From the NCBI RefSeq assembly GCF_012932965.1, contig NZ_JABBXH010000003.1, positions 434,001 to 498,000 of the forward strand: DNA of 64,000 nucleotides, written 5' to 3'. The translations under genes were made by a program, and so were the position numbers. Shown piece by piece: positions 21,437 to 31,467 of the stretch. Numbering within the stretch: the stretch's first letter is position 1; each line of letters begins with the position of its first letter. This stretch comes from Thalassotalea algicola. Its GTDB lineage: Bacteria > Pseudomonadota > Gammaproteobacteria > Enterobacterales > Alteromonadaceae. The notes under the pieces are model-generated. The model had not been told where the DNA came from, searched no databases, and saw nothing but the letters and a program-made list of their open reading frames with translations.

Positions 21437-23140
21437 CTAGCCCGCAGTAACACGGTTAACTTCTTCTAGACTAGTAATGCCGCTCATAGCCTTAACTATG
21501 CCAGATTGGCGAAGATTATTGTAGCCTTCTTTCGCGAACTGCTTGGATATGTCTAAGGAGTTACCACCCTCCATAATAATACTAGCCACTTCTTGAGTTA
21601 TTTTTACTACTTCGTAGATACCGACACGGCCTTTATAACCCCCTGTACATTCGTCACACCCAATAGGCTTATAAATGGTAAAAGTACCCAATTTATCTTC
21701 AGGGAAACCCATTTGCGTCAAATGCTCATGTGGTATATCGTCTTCTGCTTTGCATTGAGTACAGAGCCTTCTTGCAAGGCGTTGGGCAATAATTATACTT
21801 ACTGAGCTGGCAACGTTAAATGCGGGAACACCCATATTGAGTAAGCGCGTTAATGTTTCGGCCGCAGAGTTAGTATGAAGTGTAGATAACACTAGGTGAC
21901 CTGTTTGTGCCGCTTTTATCGCAATTTCAGCTGTTTCTAAATCACGAATCTCACCAACCATTACAATATCTGGATCTTGACGTAAGAAAGAGCGCAAGGC
22001 GCTAGGAAAAGTCAGCCCGGCTTTAGTATTAATTTGAACTTGGTTAATGCCTTCTAAATTTATCTCTACCGGATCCTCGGCTGTCGATATATTACGTTGC
22101 TCAGTGTTAAGAATATTCAAGCCAGTGTACAAGGAAACTGTCTTACCAGAACCGGTAGGGCCTGTAACTAGTATCATGCCTTGCGGTTGATCTAGTGCTT
22201 CCATATAGATATTTTTCTGATCGGGTTCATAACCTAGCATATCAATACCTAGCATCGCGCTAGAAGAATCAAGGATACGCATTACGATTTTTTCACCCCA
22301 CATAGTAGGGAGGGTTGAAACACGAAAATCAATAGATTTCTTTTTTGATAGTGCTAGCTTGATACGACCATCTTGAGGTACTCGTCGCTCAGCAATATCA
22401 AGCTTAGACATAACTTTTAATCTTGCAGCCATGCGTGATGCAAGCGTGACTGGAGGTTTAGCTATTTCATTTAAGATGCCGTCAATACGAAAGCGAATCC
22501 TATATGTATGCTCGTATGGTTCAAAATGTAAATCTGAAGCCCCTTTTTTTATTGCATCCAGCAGTATTTTATTAATATAAACAACAATCGGTGCATCATC
22601 TTGTTCTTGGCCAACAGGTTCGTCGTCAGATTTATCTTCTTGAACTTCTAGGCCAGATAGTTCATCGGAATCTATATCGCTTATATCAAGAGCATCAGCC
22701 TCTGATTCAAGTACCGCTTCAATTGCATTTTGTAAACTCTGCTCATCGACAAGCACAAGTTCTGTGCTAAATCCTGTATTGAATTGGATATCTTCTAGCG
22801 CGTCAAGGTCTGTTGGATCAGACATAGCAACAAACAACACTTTTCCCCTTAAGAACAAAGGTAGTGCGTTATGCTTTTTTATTAGTTTTTCGTTGCGTAC
22901 ACCTTCTGGTACCAGTGATGTATCAAAATGCGCGAGATCAATTAAAGGATAGCCAAACGAGCGAGATAAAACAGAAGCAATTGAGTGACCATTTAGGTGT
23001 TTATCTTCAACTAAAAAGCGTAAGAAAGGCTTTTCCTGCTCGTTGAAAGCCTCATTAATTTCTACAATTTGATCATGTGCAATCAAACTGTTTTTAGCTA
23101 AGGCAGATAATAAGCTTGATTGCTGGTGAATTCCTTTCAT
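21437..23140 (-). CDS. pilB: Type IV pilus extension ATPase PilB
   Basis: PilB is the hexameric motor that powers pilus extension. The 567-residue protein has an N-terminal GspE/MshEN domain (residues 1-150), Walker A GPTGSGKT at 327-334, the Asp and His boxes, Walker [10 protein letters not shown], and a four-cysteine zinc site made of CTQC and CDEC. No pilT is present in the window. A 150-base gap with possible promoter separates it from the upstream glycosylation-like block. Confidence 0.96.
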   Translation of the reverse strand: MKGIHQQSSLLSALAKNSLIAHDQIVEINEAFNEQEKPFLRFLVEDKHLNGHSIASVLSRSFGYPLIDLAHFDTSLVPEGVRNEKLIKKHNALPLFLRGKVLFVAMSDPTDLDALEDIQFNTGFSTELVLVDEQSLQNAIEAVLESEADALDISDIDSDELSGLEVQEDKSDDEPVGQEQDDAPIVVYINKILLDAIKKGASDLHFEPYEHTYRIRFRIDGILNEIAKPPVTLASRMAARLKVMSKLDIAERRVPQDGRIKLALSKKKSIDFRVSTLPTMWGEKIVMRILDSSSAMLGIDMLGYEPDQKNIYMEALDQPQGMILVTGPTGSGKTVSLYTGLNILNTEQRNISTAEDPVEINLEGINQVQINTKAGLTFPSALRSFLRQDPDIVMVGEIRDLETAEIAIKAAQTGHLVLSTLHTNSAAETLTRLLNMGVPAFNVASSVSIIIAQRLARRLCTQCKAEDDIPHEHLTQMGFPEDKLGTFTIYKPIGCDECTGGYKGRVGIYEVVKITQEVASIIMEGGNSLDISKQFAKEGYNNLRQSGIVKAMSGITSLEEVNRVTAG

Positions 23141-23168
23141 TATCTATCAGTTAAGTTTAGGTAATATA

Positions 23169-23196
23169 TACATAGTGTATAATATTTGTAGGTAAA
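23169..23196 (-). promoter_or_regulatory. Possible promoter with palindrome upstream of pilB
   Basis: On the minus strand TTTACC and TATGTA are 16 bases apart, about 30 bases before the pilB start. The -10 region overlaps a short inverted repeat TATACA-N3-TGTATA (23168-23182). The region is AT-rich, so chance matches are easy. Confidence 0.25.
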
Positions 23197-23290
23197 ATAA
23201 ATCTATTTAGTGTCTTAGTAATAAATGAATTCTGCTATCAGTGATTCAAATCAGATATTTCATTTGCTAAGAAGACTTAATTTAATATTT

Positions 23291-24340
23291 CTACCCTTTA
23301 TTAAGGTAAGAGCAGATCTCATTCCAAAAAAAAGGAACAGGATCCAGCGTATTTTTTAATAAATAGTCTAACTTTGCGGTTACTTCACTATCTGTTAAAT
23401 TGAGTAAGTAGTTTATATGATTTAGAATGCCACTTTCGTTATCAGGCTTGAACCCTTTGGTTAACTTCATTTCCTCTAGAGCCTCTAAATAACCAATCCT
23501 CTTTGCAAATGAAGATATTCTTATATTAGGAACCCCTAAAACTGCAGCTTCTGCAGCCATAGTTTGACTGTCAGTTACTAGAATAGCTGCATTTGCTAGT
23601 ATATTGTGTTGCTCTTTTTTTTCACAATTCAATTGAAGGTCTTCTAGTTTCCCACTCAAATTAGTTTCAGATGATATTACTATTTCGAGTCCATTACTCA
23701 GTTTTGTAATTACTTTAGATAATAGTGAGCTGCTAACTCCGCTCTCACCGATATCATGATGAGCTGACATTGAAGAAAGTCGAATTAAGGCATAAGGTTT
23801 ATGACTATCTATCTCTAATACTTTATATGCTCTTGTTCTATTTTTCTTAAATCTAGAAGGATGTAGATAGAACAGTTCATGGAACGAACGATATTTTACT
23901 ATTTTATTTTTAAAATTCTTTGTTCTAGTCCAGTTCGTGCAGAGCACTTTATTCGCGAAAGGATAGCTGGTTGCTGCAATTAAGGGAACGATATCTTCAT
24001 CATCGTCGTTGAAACTAAAATTATCTATTCTTAGTAACCAACTGCTGATATTAACTGAGCCGTACTTTGATAGCCAAAAGTCAATATTGTATCGTTTTGA
24101 ATAGTAGAGAAATTTAAATATATTTGTAAAAAGTTCACATGCATTACCAATGATGCCACTTCCCGCTTTTGAAACGAGAACAAAATTTAAATTTAGCTCC
24201 CTAGCAAGTGCTAACGTAACATCTTTATCTCTTATAAACCAGACTACTTCTGCATTATCTGGAGCGCAGTCTGCTAATGATTTCATCATCCAAAATTGTG
24301 CAGGATGCGCAGGGAAAAAGCCTATTCTAAAGTTTTTCAT
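23291..24340 (-). CDS. DUF354-like (GT-B fold) protein, possible glycosyltransferase
   Basis: This 349-residue protein resembles the DUF354 / UDP-GlcNAc 2-epimerase-like group of GT-B proteins. The N-terminal half has an alternating Rossmann pattern (RIGFFPAHPAQFWMMKSL, then VLVSKAGSG), and the C-terminal half has the donor-site-like stretch ILVTDSQTMAAEAAVLGVPNIRIS, where such enzymes hold the sugar nucleotide. No signal peptide or membrane segment was seen, so it is cytoplasmic. Its ATG overlaps the end of the preceding gene by 4 bases, making it the last gene of a coupled five-gene unit next to the pilin gene. The substrate is unknown. Confidence 0.6.
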   Translation of the reverse strand: MKNFRIGFFPAHPAQFWMMKSLADCAPDNAEVVWFIRDKDVTLALARELNLNFVLVSKAGSGIIGNACELFTNIFKFLYYSKRYNIDFWLSKYGSVNISSWLLRIDNFSFNDDDEDIVPLIAATSYPFANKVLCTNWTRTKNFKNKIVKYRSFHELFYLHPSRFKKNRTRAYKVLEIDSHKPYALIRLSSMSAHHDIGESGVSSSLLSKVITKLSNGLEIVISSETNLSGKLEDLQLNCEKKEQHNILANAAILVTDSQTMAAEAAVLGVPNIRISSFAKRIGYLEALEEMKLTKGFKPDNESGILNHINYLLNLTDSEVTAKLDYLLKNTLDPVPFFWNEICSYLNKG

Positions 24341-25212
24341 TTTGTCAATTTTAAGACTATGGTAGATAAAGTGGCGTTGACTAATTCACTTAATATTAAT
24401 GCAAGCCTTGATATAGATGCACATATAAGTGCTGCCTCTAATTCAACATTTAATGTTGTTAGAAAAAAAACTATAGCAGCCTCTTTCACAACTAAGCCGG
24501 CAGGAACTAATAAAGCTAGTTGGCCTAGAAGGCTACTTATATATAATGCTGTAGTAGCCTCTAGGAAACTAATATCTAAATGGGTAGCGGTGGTTATTAT
24601 ATAAAACGCCAGACCATGTATTGCGACTGCGGTAAAAGAGAGAAAAAGCGCCTTAAGAATATGATTAGGATTATAAGAATCATCGTTTAGCTTTTGAGCT
24701 ATCTGTTTATTGAATATCTTGATAACCTTTCGCAGGTTAATTACCGTAACGAAGCTTAAAATAATTGCACATAAGATAAGGTATGGAAAGTCTTGAAAAA
24801 AATATATCAAAACTAAAATGAATACAGGGTAATAACTGATGATTAACTCATTAATTGACGCAATTAGAGAGTTTTTTTTAGTCGAACCTTGTAACTTATG
24901 CCTTACTATATAAGTGAAAACTTTTCCTGGGACATATCTAAATAAACGGCTAATTGACCATGCTTGAACTGATTGAAAAAATTTAGTTGAGTAATTCTTT
25001 ATCTTGTTAATTTTATACCAAAGATAAGCATTTATTAGCCCAGCTGCCACAGCCAATAGTGTTGGTAGGATAAGTGTTTTAGACAAAATTAAAGAAAATT
25101 CAATATGACTTTGACTAATGGTAGTAACAACGGCGTTAAATAAGTAGTAAGCAGCCACTGAAACCAAAAGCAAACTTGTAACTATATTGAGAGCTCTTAG
25201 TGTTAAATTCAT
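24337..25212 (-). CDS. UPF0104 / lysylphosphatidylglycerol-synthase-like membrane protein
   Basis: The 291-residue product has about eight membrane segments and the two signatures of the UPF0104 (AglD/LPG synthase TM) family: SRLFRYVPGKV near residue 90 and LVPAGLVVKEAAI near residue 235, equivalent to the P-G-x-x-V-x-E motif of relatives. Members often lie in glycan clusters and are proposed to handle polyprenyl-linked sugars or act as flippases; this role is inference here. It overlaps both neighbours by 4 bases (ATGA), so it is translationally coupled. Confidence 0.75.
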   Translation of the reverse strand: MNLTLRALNIVTSLLLVSVAAYYLFNAVVTTISQSHIEFSLILSKTLILPTLLAVAAGLINAYLWYKINKIKNYSTKFFQSVQAWSISRLFRYVPGKVFTYIVRHKLQGSTKKNSLIASINELIISYYPVFILVLIYFFQDFPYLILCAIILSFVTVINLRKVIKIFNKQIAQKLNDDSYNPNHILKALFLSFTAVAIHGLAFYIITTATHLDISFLEATTALYISSLLGQLALLVPAGLVVKEAAIVFFLTTLNVELEAALICASISRLALILSELVNATLSTIVLKLTK

Positions 25213-25775
25213 TTATAAGCTATAGCAATAGTTTGATGGCAAAAAAAGCGTGGGCAAGGAATCAGTCCTATCGCTGGAATTGGAAAACCTCCAGAATGCA
25301 GCTTTACGTTTTTAAAGCCTGATATTTCAAGCATTCGAACTAACCAACGTTGTGGAAAAAGCATTACATGATCTTTGGTATAAAAATACTTACGGTTTAA
25401 GGTAGTTGTAAGTATAGTTTCAATAATCGAATGAGGATTTGGTGTTGATAGAATTATTGCTCCGTCAGGCTTTAAAAGCGAGTAGCAATTTTTGAGGAAT
25501 GATATTGGATCTAACAGATGTTCAATTAACTCGCCTGCAATTATTGCATCAAAAAGTCTATTTTCCCCAACAAGCAAGTCCTCAATACGTCCAACGATAT
25601 GCGTATGATAATTACTTGGAAGCATCATGTCGTTTAAGTCTAAACCTGTAACCACTTTATTGCTTAAAAAAAGATTAGGCGACTGTGCACAGCCTACATC
25701 TAGTACCGAGTTATATTCTCTAGCTAATCGTGCGATTTTTTTGGTTCTGTAATCTTCGTTGACGGTATAAGGCAT
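25209..25775 (-). CDS. Class I SAM-dependent methyltransferase
   Basis: The 188-residue protein has the SAM motif I SVLDVGCA at residues 23-30, an acidic residue after the second strand (VTGLDLNDM), the motif II/III region FDAIIAGELIEHLLDP and LLKPDGAIILSTPNP, typical of the UbiE/Methyltransf_11 family often found with glycosyltransferases. It is soluble and short, and probably methylates a sugar or lipid-linked sugar made by this cluster, but the substrate cannot be told from sequence. It is followed with a 4-base overlap by the UPF0104 gene. Confidence 0.82.
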   Translation of the reverse strand: MPYTVNEDYRTKKIARLAREYNSVLDVGCAQSPNLFLSNKVVTGLDLNDMMLPSNYHTHIVGRIEDLLVGENRLFDAIIAGELIEHLLDPISFLKNCYSLLKPDGAIILSTPNPHSIIETILTTTLNRKYFYTKDHVMLFPQRWLVRMLEISGFKNVKLHSGGFPIPAIGLIPCPRFFCHQTIAIAYK

Positions 25776-25788
25776 ATTTAGTGTGTGA

Positions 25789-26649
25789 CTAGTCTTTATA
25801 CATCAAATTGGTTATTTGCTCTGAAACTAAACCAACCATAAATATTGTAAGGGCAGTAGTGAACATCAGCGCACTCATATTTGTAAACCTGCCCATTGTT
25901 ATAAAAGTATATAAATAGTAACAGCAACCGGTCAGAAATACTGAACCTGAGATAGGTAAAAACATTTTCAGTGGTGAATATAAAGTGCCTATTTTGAAAA
26001 TAATGAGTAAAAATCTAATGCCATCTTTTATAGGGCTTATGTGGCTTTCACCCTCACGTTGATTCGCATTGATGGGGTGGTAACTTACCGAGTAGCCTGC
26101 TCTGAAAAAGGCCATTGTAGAAGTTGTAGGATAAGAAAAACCATTTGGATAAAGGTATAAGAACTCTCTAAACTTATTAGCATTAACAGCTCTAAATCCA
26201 GAAGTTAAATCTTCTACTTTATGACCTGTCATATAACTAGCTAAACCATTATAAAATTTATTGGCTAGGCTGCGACCTATTGAAGCCTGAGAGCCTTTTT
26301 GTCTAGCGCCAACGACCATGTCATAGCCATCGTTCAACTTTTTAAGTAAAGAAGGTATATCTTCAGGTTTATGCTGACCATCACCATCTAAGAATATGAT
26401 AATATCTCCTTTAGCCTGCCTTGCCCCCGTCTTAATTGCAGCACCATTGCCCTTGCTATAAGGATGACTGATTACCGTTGCTCCTGCATTTTTTGCAACT
26501 ACTTTTGTGTCGTCATTTGAGCCATCATTCACAACAATGACTTCTAATAGTCCGGGTATATTTTCTGCGTAAATTTGTTCTATAGTATTAGCTATGGAAA
26601 GGCTTTCATTTTTGGCTGGAATAACAACCGATATTTTATTTGCTTTCAT
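25789..26649 (-). CDS. GT2 glycosyltransferase, polyprenyl-phosphate sugar synthase-like
   Basis: This 286-residue protein has a family 2 glycosyltransferase domain (residues 1-220) with VVNDGSND at 39-46 and the DGDGQH metal/nucleotide motif at 88-93, then two membrane segments at the C-terminus. That layout matches dolichyl/undecaprenyl-phosphate mannose or glucose synthases, which load one sugar from a nucleotide donor onto a polyprenyl phosphate at the cytoplasmic face. It starts 4 bases after the GT-C gene stop, strongly suggesting that it makes the lipid-linked donor used by that protein. Confidence 0.85.
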   Translation of the reverse strand: MKANKISVVIPAKNESLSIANTIEQIYAENIPGLLEVIVVNDGSNDDTKVVAKNAGATVISHPYSKGNGAAIKTGARQAKGDIIIFLDGDGQHKPEDIPSLLKKLNDGYDMVVGARQKGSQASIGRSLANKFYNGLASYMTGHKVEDLTSGFRAVNANKFREFLYLYPNGFSYPTTSTMAFFRAGYSVSYHPINANQREGESHISPIKDGIRFLLIIFKIGTLYSPLKMFLPISGSVFLTGCCYYLYTFITMGRFTNMSALMFTTALTIFMVGLVSEQITNLMYKD

Positions 26650-26653
26650 TAAG

Positions 26654-28561
26654 TTAATTGCTTTCTTTATATTTAGCTTTGAATCTTGTGCAATATTCCA
26701 ACTGTGACATTTTCGGGTACTTAAATAAATCAGAAGAGTTGCAAACAGACGTTATTAAATATTCGGCCTCCTCCTGCTTAGCTAATTTCTTAAATACCTC
26801 TAACATCTCATATGCAATAGCAGGATCTGTTGTTAATTGCCAAGCTTTTTTAATATATAACTCAGCATTGACATAGTCATTATTTGATACTGATATATTG
26901 TACATATTTTGCAGCAGCACAAGGTCGTTTCTAATTAACAACGGCTTGTTTTGAAATAACATCTTATTTATTTCATACAATAACGAAGTATTTATGCTTG
27001 GACATACACCGTCATTTTTTAATTTTGCCAATGTTGCAAGTTTGCCCGAAAGCCCTTTTACTTTCACTACTTCAGGTAAACGAGTCTTAACATCTAGAAG
27101 AATATTATTGATATTAAGCTTGTCATTTAAAAAACAGGCCGAAATTGCAGATTGTAATTTAGCATTTAAACAGTTTGTGCATTTCTGTGCTTGATAGTTG
27201 GCAACATTGAAGCTTTCGGCGTATTTCTGTTGATTAAAAAGCATTACAGATAGGTGCTCTGAAGCTCTTTCAGATGAGCCTTGTTCTATAAACCAACGTT
27301 CTGCGGCAAGTTCTTTATTTCCCCACGTATTTGCTGTCATGGCAAGGGCACAAGCTAGTAGGATGATATATGCAATAAAAGCACAATAAATCGCTCGTTT
27401 ATGTTCATATTTTGATATTGCAAAAACAATGGCAATACAAGGGCCTACTAGAGCAATATAATTACGATGTAAAAAAAATAGTTCAAGTGGAATAATGGTT
27501 GATTCAATAAGGTGCGCAGTTAAAAACCATAATACCGCAAAGCTAAACAAAGGTACTTTACCTCGATAATGTATAGCTGCCGTAAAAAGGCTTATCAAAA
27601 TAAATGTAGCTATTGCAGTATAAAAATTAAAAAAACTGGTAGCTTCGGAGTAGTTATCATGAAATGGATTTATAGCGTCAATACTCGGTATAAAAGACAA
27701 GAGCAGATAATCTAATAAAACTTGAGGCTGAGTCATTAAACGCTCAACTGTTGTAAACTCCCTTCCTAAAGGGTAATTACCTGTTTTTATTACTGAAATA
27801 ATAAGTGTAATAGAAATAAGTATAAGAGCAACAATTCCTAGCAAAATTCGATGTTTTCTAAATTGATGAATTCCTCTGCAATGCTTTAAAATTGTAATTT
27901 CCATAACTAAAATAAAAATGGGCAATAGAGCACCATTTTCTTTACTGAAGATTGCTAAGAGAGAGCCTAATAATACGCCTGCGACTTGCCAAACTATGCT
28001 TATATATAGTTGATTACTGCTTTCTTGTTCATAAGCACGACTTTGCTTAACAAGCCCCCATAGATATAATGCTATCCCAAGCAACATAAACATTGTAGTT
28101 AACTGAGCCATGCGTTGAATAGCAATGAAAACGGTAGCGGCATTAATTGGTAATACAAGCCAGAAGACTGCACATGCTAATGCTATTTTAAAAGGATATT
28201 GCTCAACTTTAGGGGGAGAAACTGCGCTAAGCTTGATAGTTAAGTAAGCGATAATATAAATTAGTCCACCGCATACTAAATGGATAATAATATTACCTAA
28301 AAAGAATGCTTGACTATTATTCGGCCAATCGTTGACATGAGGTAAGAAGGACAGCATTGAAATTGGGCGTCCAAGAGGCCCTGAAGTTTCCGAAAAAACG
28401 TAGGTAATTGCAGATGTCACATCTGTAACATTAACTAAAGCACCAATTGGTCTGTAATCATCATAATAAAACGATGCATCGATACCTAGCGAGTAAATAG
28501 CAAATATAACAACAGCTACTGATGCAAGATAAATAAATTGCATGTTACGTTTTTGAATCAT
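26654..28561 (-). CDS. GT-C / TPR membrane protein resembling TMTC O-mannosyltransferases
   Basis: The 635-residue protein has about ten to twelve membrane segments (residues 8-420) followed by a soluble helical part with TPR-like repeats (about 430-635). The first periplasmic loop carries DDYRP (D34, D35), then GRPIS at 64-68 and NIIIHL around 90-95, the same order of motifs as in TMTC/PMT-like GT-C enzymes (acidic pair, RP, then a conserved His). I infer a periplasmic transferase that takes sugar from a polyprenyl-phosphate donor, perhaps to the pilin encoded just upstream. It is not a Wzy_C/PglL-type ligase by eye. Function is unproven. Confidence 0.6.
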   Translation of the reverse strand: MIQKRNMQFIYLASVAVVIFAIYSLGIDASFYYDDYRPIGALVNVTDVTSAITYVFSETSGPLGRPISMLSFLPHVNDWPNNSQAFFLGNIIIHLVCGGLIYIIAYLTIKLSAVSPPKVEQYPFKIALACAVFWLVLPINAATVFIAIQRMAQLTTMFMLLGIALYLWGLVKQSRAYEQESSNQLYISIVWQVAGVLLGSLLAIFSKENGALLPIFILVMEITILKHCRGIHQFRKHRILLGIVALILISITLIISVIKTGNYPLGREFTTVERLMTQPQVLLDYLLLSFIPSIDAINPFHDNYSEATSFFNFYTAIATFILISLFTAAIHYRGKVPLFSFAVLWFLTAHLIESTIIPLELFFLHRNYIALVGPCIAIVFAISKYEHKRAIYCAFIAYIILLACALAMTANTWGNKELAAERWFIEQGSSERASEHLSVMLFNQQKYAESFNVANYQAQKCTNCLNAKLQSAISACFLNDKLNINNILLDVKTRLPEVVKVKGLSGKLATLAKLKNDGVCPSINTSLLYEINKMLFQNKPLLIRNDLVLLQNMYNISVSNNDYVNAELYIKKAWQLTTDPAIAYEMLEVFKKLAKQEEAEYLITSVCNSSDLFKYPKMSQLEYCTRFKAKYKESN

Positions 28562-28671
28562 GTAATTGGGCTCTATAGAATATTAGTAGTTCAAAAATAA
28601 TTAGATTAAAATTACGGTAATCTAGAAATAGCGGCTTACTAATAATTAAGGAAGAAGTTTTTTAAGTATAA

Positions 28672-28696
28672 AAAAAGCCGCTAGTGCGGCTTTTTC
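28672..28696 (-). terminator. Rho-independent terminator after pilA
   Basis: AAAAAGCCGC (28672-28681) and GCGGCTTTTT (28686-28695) form a perfect ten-pair stem with a four-base loop; on the minus strand it ends in a T-run. It separates pilA from the glycosylation-like block, allowing very different expression levels. Confidence 0.9.
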
Positions 28697-28711
28697 AATA
28701 TCTAGGTAATA

Positions 28712-29125
28712 TTAACAAACACCGTTTGCTATACATGTGCCTGTTTGAACCCACTCTGTAATTCCAACAGTAGCGATTGTTGGTGTTAAAATGTAAGTAG
28801 ACGCACTTCCATCAACACCCGTACCTGTAATTACGCCATTAGCGCCAACAGCTACGGAATCAACATTTTCACCTGCTTCAACTTGTGCTTGTACAGCGCC
28901 AATTTCAGCATAAGAGTCACAGTTGTCGATGTCACGATTACCACGTGTTTGGTAACAAACATCAATTGCACCTTTAACTGAAGATACTGCTAATACGACT
29001 TCAGAGTATCGTGCTTTTTCTGTATATGTTTGATAAGCAGGCAATGCAACTGCTGCTAAAATACCGATGATCGCAACAACGATCATTAATTCAATTAAAG
29101 TAAAACCTTTTTGAACTTTGTTCAT
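28712..29125 (-). CDS. pilA: Type IV major pilin (prepilin) PilA
   Basis: The start is ATG 29125, giving a 137-residue prepilin [21 protein letters not shown]; the open frame continues 38 codons upstream but those residues are not pilin-like. PilD would cut after the glycine, leaving Phe1 and Glu5. The N-terminal 30-residue helix is hydrophobic, and there are two cysteine pairs, one in the middle (VCYQT and NCDSY) and one at the end (GTCIANGVC), the latter probably closing the C-terminal disulfide loop. The C-terminal half is rich in Ser and Thr, which could accept glycans. GGAAA lies before the ATG. Confidence 0.95.
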   Translation of the reverse strand: MNKVQKGFTLIELMIVVAIIGILAAVALPAYQTYTEKARYSEVVLAVSSVKGAIDVCYQTRGNRDIDNCDSYAEIGAVQAQVEAGENVDSVAVGANGVITGTGVDGSASTYILTPTIATVGITEWVQTGTCIANGVC

Positions 29126-29160
29126 AATAATATTTCCATCTTTATTACGGGGGCTAGGCA

Positions 29161-29200
29161 CATACTGCAATAAAATATTGCGTATGTAAAATATTGTAAC
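29161..29200 (-). promoter_or_regulatory. Candidate pilA promoter with overlapping inverted repeat
   Basis: On the minus strand GTTACA (29195-29200) and TATTTT (29172-29177) are 17 bases apart, 47 bases upstream of the pilA ATG. The -10 lies within an inverted repeat at 29161-29186: CATAC-T-GCAATA, AAA, TATTGC-GTATG, eleven pairs with one bulged base. A convincing sigma-54 site (GG-N10-GC) was not seen. Confidence 0.4.
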
Positions 29201-29335
29201 TGTTTTTTTTCGTTTTATGGTGATTTTTTGCAAAATCATTTGTTTTTTAACAAAAAATTAACCAGCTTAGCAACATTTTATTAGCAAAGTAGGACTTATT
29301 TGCTGGATTTATGTACTTTTTTATGAGTTTTGTTG

Positions 29336-30247
<912 letters not shown>

Positions 30248-30277
30248 TTATAATGGTAATAATTAATAATGTTGAAA

Positions 30278-30796
30278 CTAACGTTGTTGTAATACAAGTT
30301 GATTTCCAGTTTGGCGAAATTCTACCTTTTTTAATGCGCTCATGCCTAACAGAATTTCATTGCTTTGCATGCCAGGGTTAATATGAGCGTCGACATTGTA
30401 TAGGTATAAATTGCCGATAGATAGCGAGTCTATCTTAGTGCGATAAACGGTAACGGTGCCATTTGCAGTTTGAACAGGGTATTGACCATAACTTTCTAAT
30501 TGAAGTTGTTCGGCAATATGTGCCGGAATCGAGACTTGTGTCGCGCCAGTGTCGAGTAAGAACACGACTGGCGAGTCATTAATGGTACCGCTCGTAATAT
30601 AGTGCCCACGTCTATTTTGATTTAACGTAACGCTCGCCTTTCCTTGCGCTGAAAGTGCTGATTCTGGTTGTTGGTTAGGATTCCATTGGCTATCTAACGC
30701 GTCTTGAAATACAAATACCAATAATGCGATGGCTAATATCCAGGCTATCCAAATAAACCCTTTACCTAGTTGGTTAGTACTATTACTTTCTGTCAT
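30278..30796 (-). CDS. Retropepsin-like aspartic protease (TIGR02281 type), membrane anchored
   Basis: The 172-residue protein has one N-terminal membrane segment (about residues 12-32) and a periplasmic domain with the aspartic protease motif LLDTGA (D82-T83-G84) and the later LLGMSALKK, matching clan AA proteases of the TIGR02281 group. Such proteins dimerise like retroviral proteases. The substrate in bacteria is not established. It lies between nadC and ampD, on the strand opposite to ampD and sharing a 65-base divergent promoter region with it. Confidence 0.85.
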   Translation of the reverse strand: MTESNSTNQLGKGFIWIAWILAIALLVFVFQDALDSQWNPNQQPESALSAQGKASVTLNQNRRGHYITSGTINDSPVVFLLDTGATQVSIPAHIAEQLQLESYGQYPVQTANGTVTVYRTKIDSLSIGNLYLYNVDAHINPGMQSNEILLGMSALKKVEFRQTGNQLVLQQR

Positions 30797-30861
30797 ACGC
30801 TATAGGATAAATAACTATGTCTAGGTATTATGATACGTAATTTATAAATAAATAGCTGCAA

Positions 30862-31419
30862 ATGTCACAAATGCTCACAATAAAAAATGGTTGGTTGGAA
30901 AACATAGAGCACCATAAAACGTCACATTTTACTCCTAGGGAACTAGGTGAGAAAATCGATTTACTGGTTGTACATAATATTTCATTGCCACCCGGTAAAT
31001 TCGGCGGATCATTTATCACCGATTTATTCTTAGGGAAACTTGATAAAAACGCCGATCCATTTTTTGAAGAAATATATCAACTGGAAGTTTCCGCGCATTG
31101 CTTAATAAGGCGCGATGGACAAATCATTCAATATGTATCGTTTGACAATAAAGCCTGGCATGCCGGTGTTTCGGCCTTTAACGGACGTGAACGATGTAAT
31201 GACTTTTCGATAGGGATCGAATTAGAAGGCACCGATATATTGCCTTATACTCCGCAACAATATCTGCAACTGGTCAGCTTAGTGAAAAAACTGCAAGAAT
31301 CTTATCCACTTATTAGCCATAATAATATCGTTGGCCATTGTGATATTGCACCAGGGCGCAAAACCGACCCTGGAGAAGCATTTGATTGGCCTTATTTTCA
31401 TTCACTTTTAAATGATTGA
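30862..31419 (+). CDS. ampD: 1,6-anhydro-MurNAc-L-alanine amidase AmpD
   Basis: AmpD is the cytoplasmic zinc amidase that removes the stem peptide from anhydro-muropeptides during wall recycling and so keeps beta-lactamase induction low. The 185-residue amidase_2 protein has the zinc ligands H38 (VVHN), H159 (VGHCDIAPGRKTDPG) and D169 and the catalytic Lys before it, plus the family N-terminus GWLENIEHHKT. It begins divergently from the protease gene and is followed by ampE. Confidence 0.95.
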   Translation: MSQMLTIKNGWLENIEHHKTSHFTPRELGEKIDLLVVHNISLPPGKFGGSFITDLFLGKLDKNADPFFEEIYQLEVSAHCLIRRDGQIIQYVSFDNKAWHAGVSAFNGRERCNDFSIGIELEGTDILPYTPQQYLQLVSLVKKLQESYPLISHNNIVGHCDIAPGRKTDPGEAFDWPYFHSLLND

Positions 31420-31467
31420 CTAAAACGTTAATTCACACGTAAAAGCACGACTAGCACAGGAACTGTT

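Noticed and set aside
23291-28561. Block read as an O-antigen or capsule locus
   Set aside because: No Wzx, Wzy, Wzz, sugar nucleotide synthesis or polysaccharide export genes are present; linkage to pilA fits pilin modification better, though not proven.
29126-29239. Extended N-terminus of PilA (38 more residues)
   Set aside because: It is not a prepilin leader, it covers the candidate promoter, and ATG 29125 gives a standard short leader before GFTLIE.
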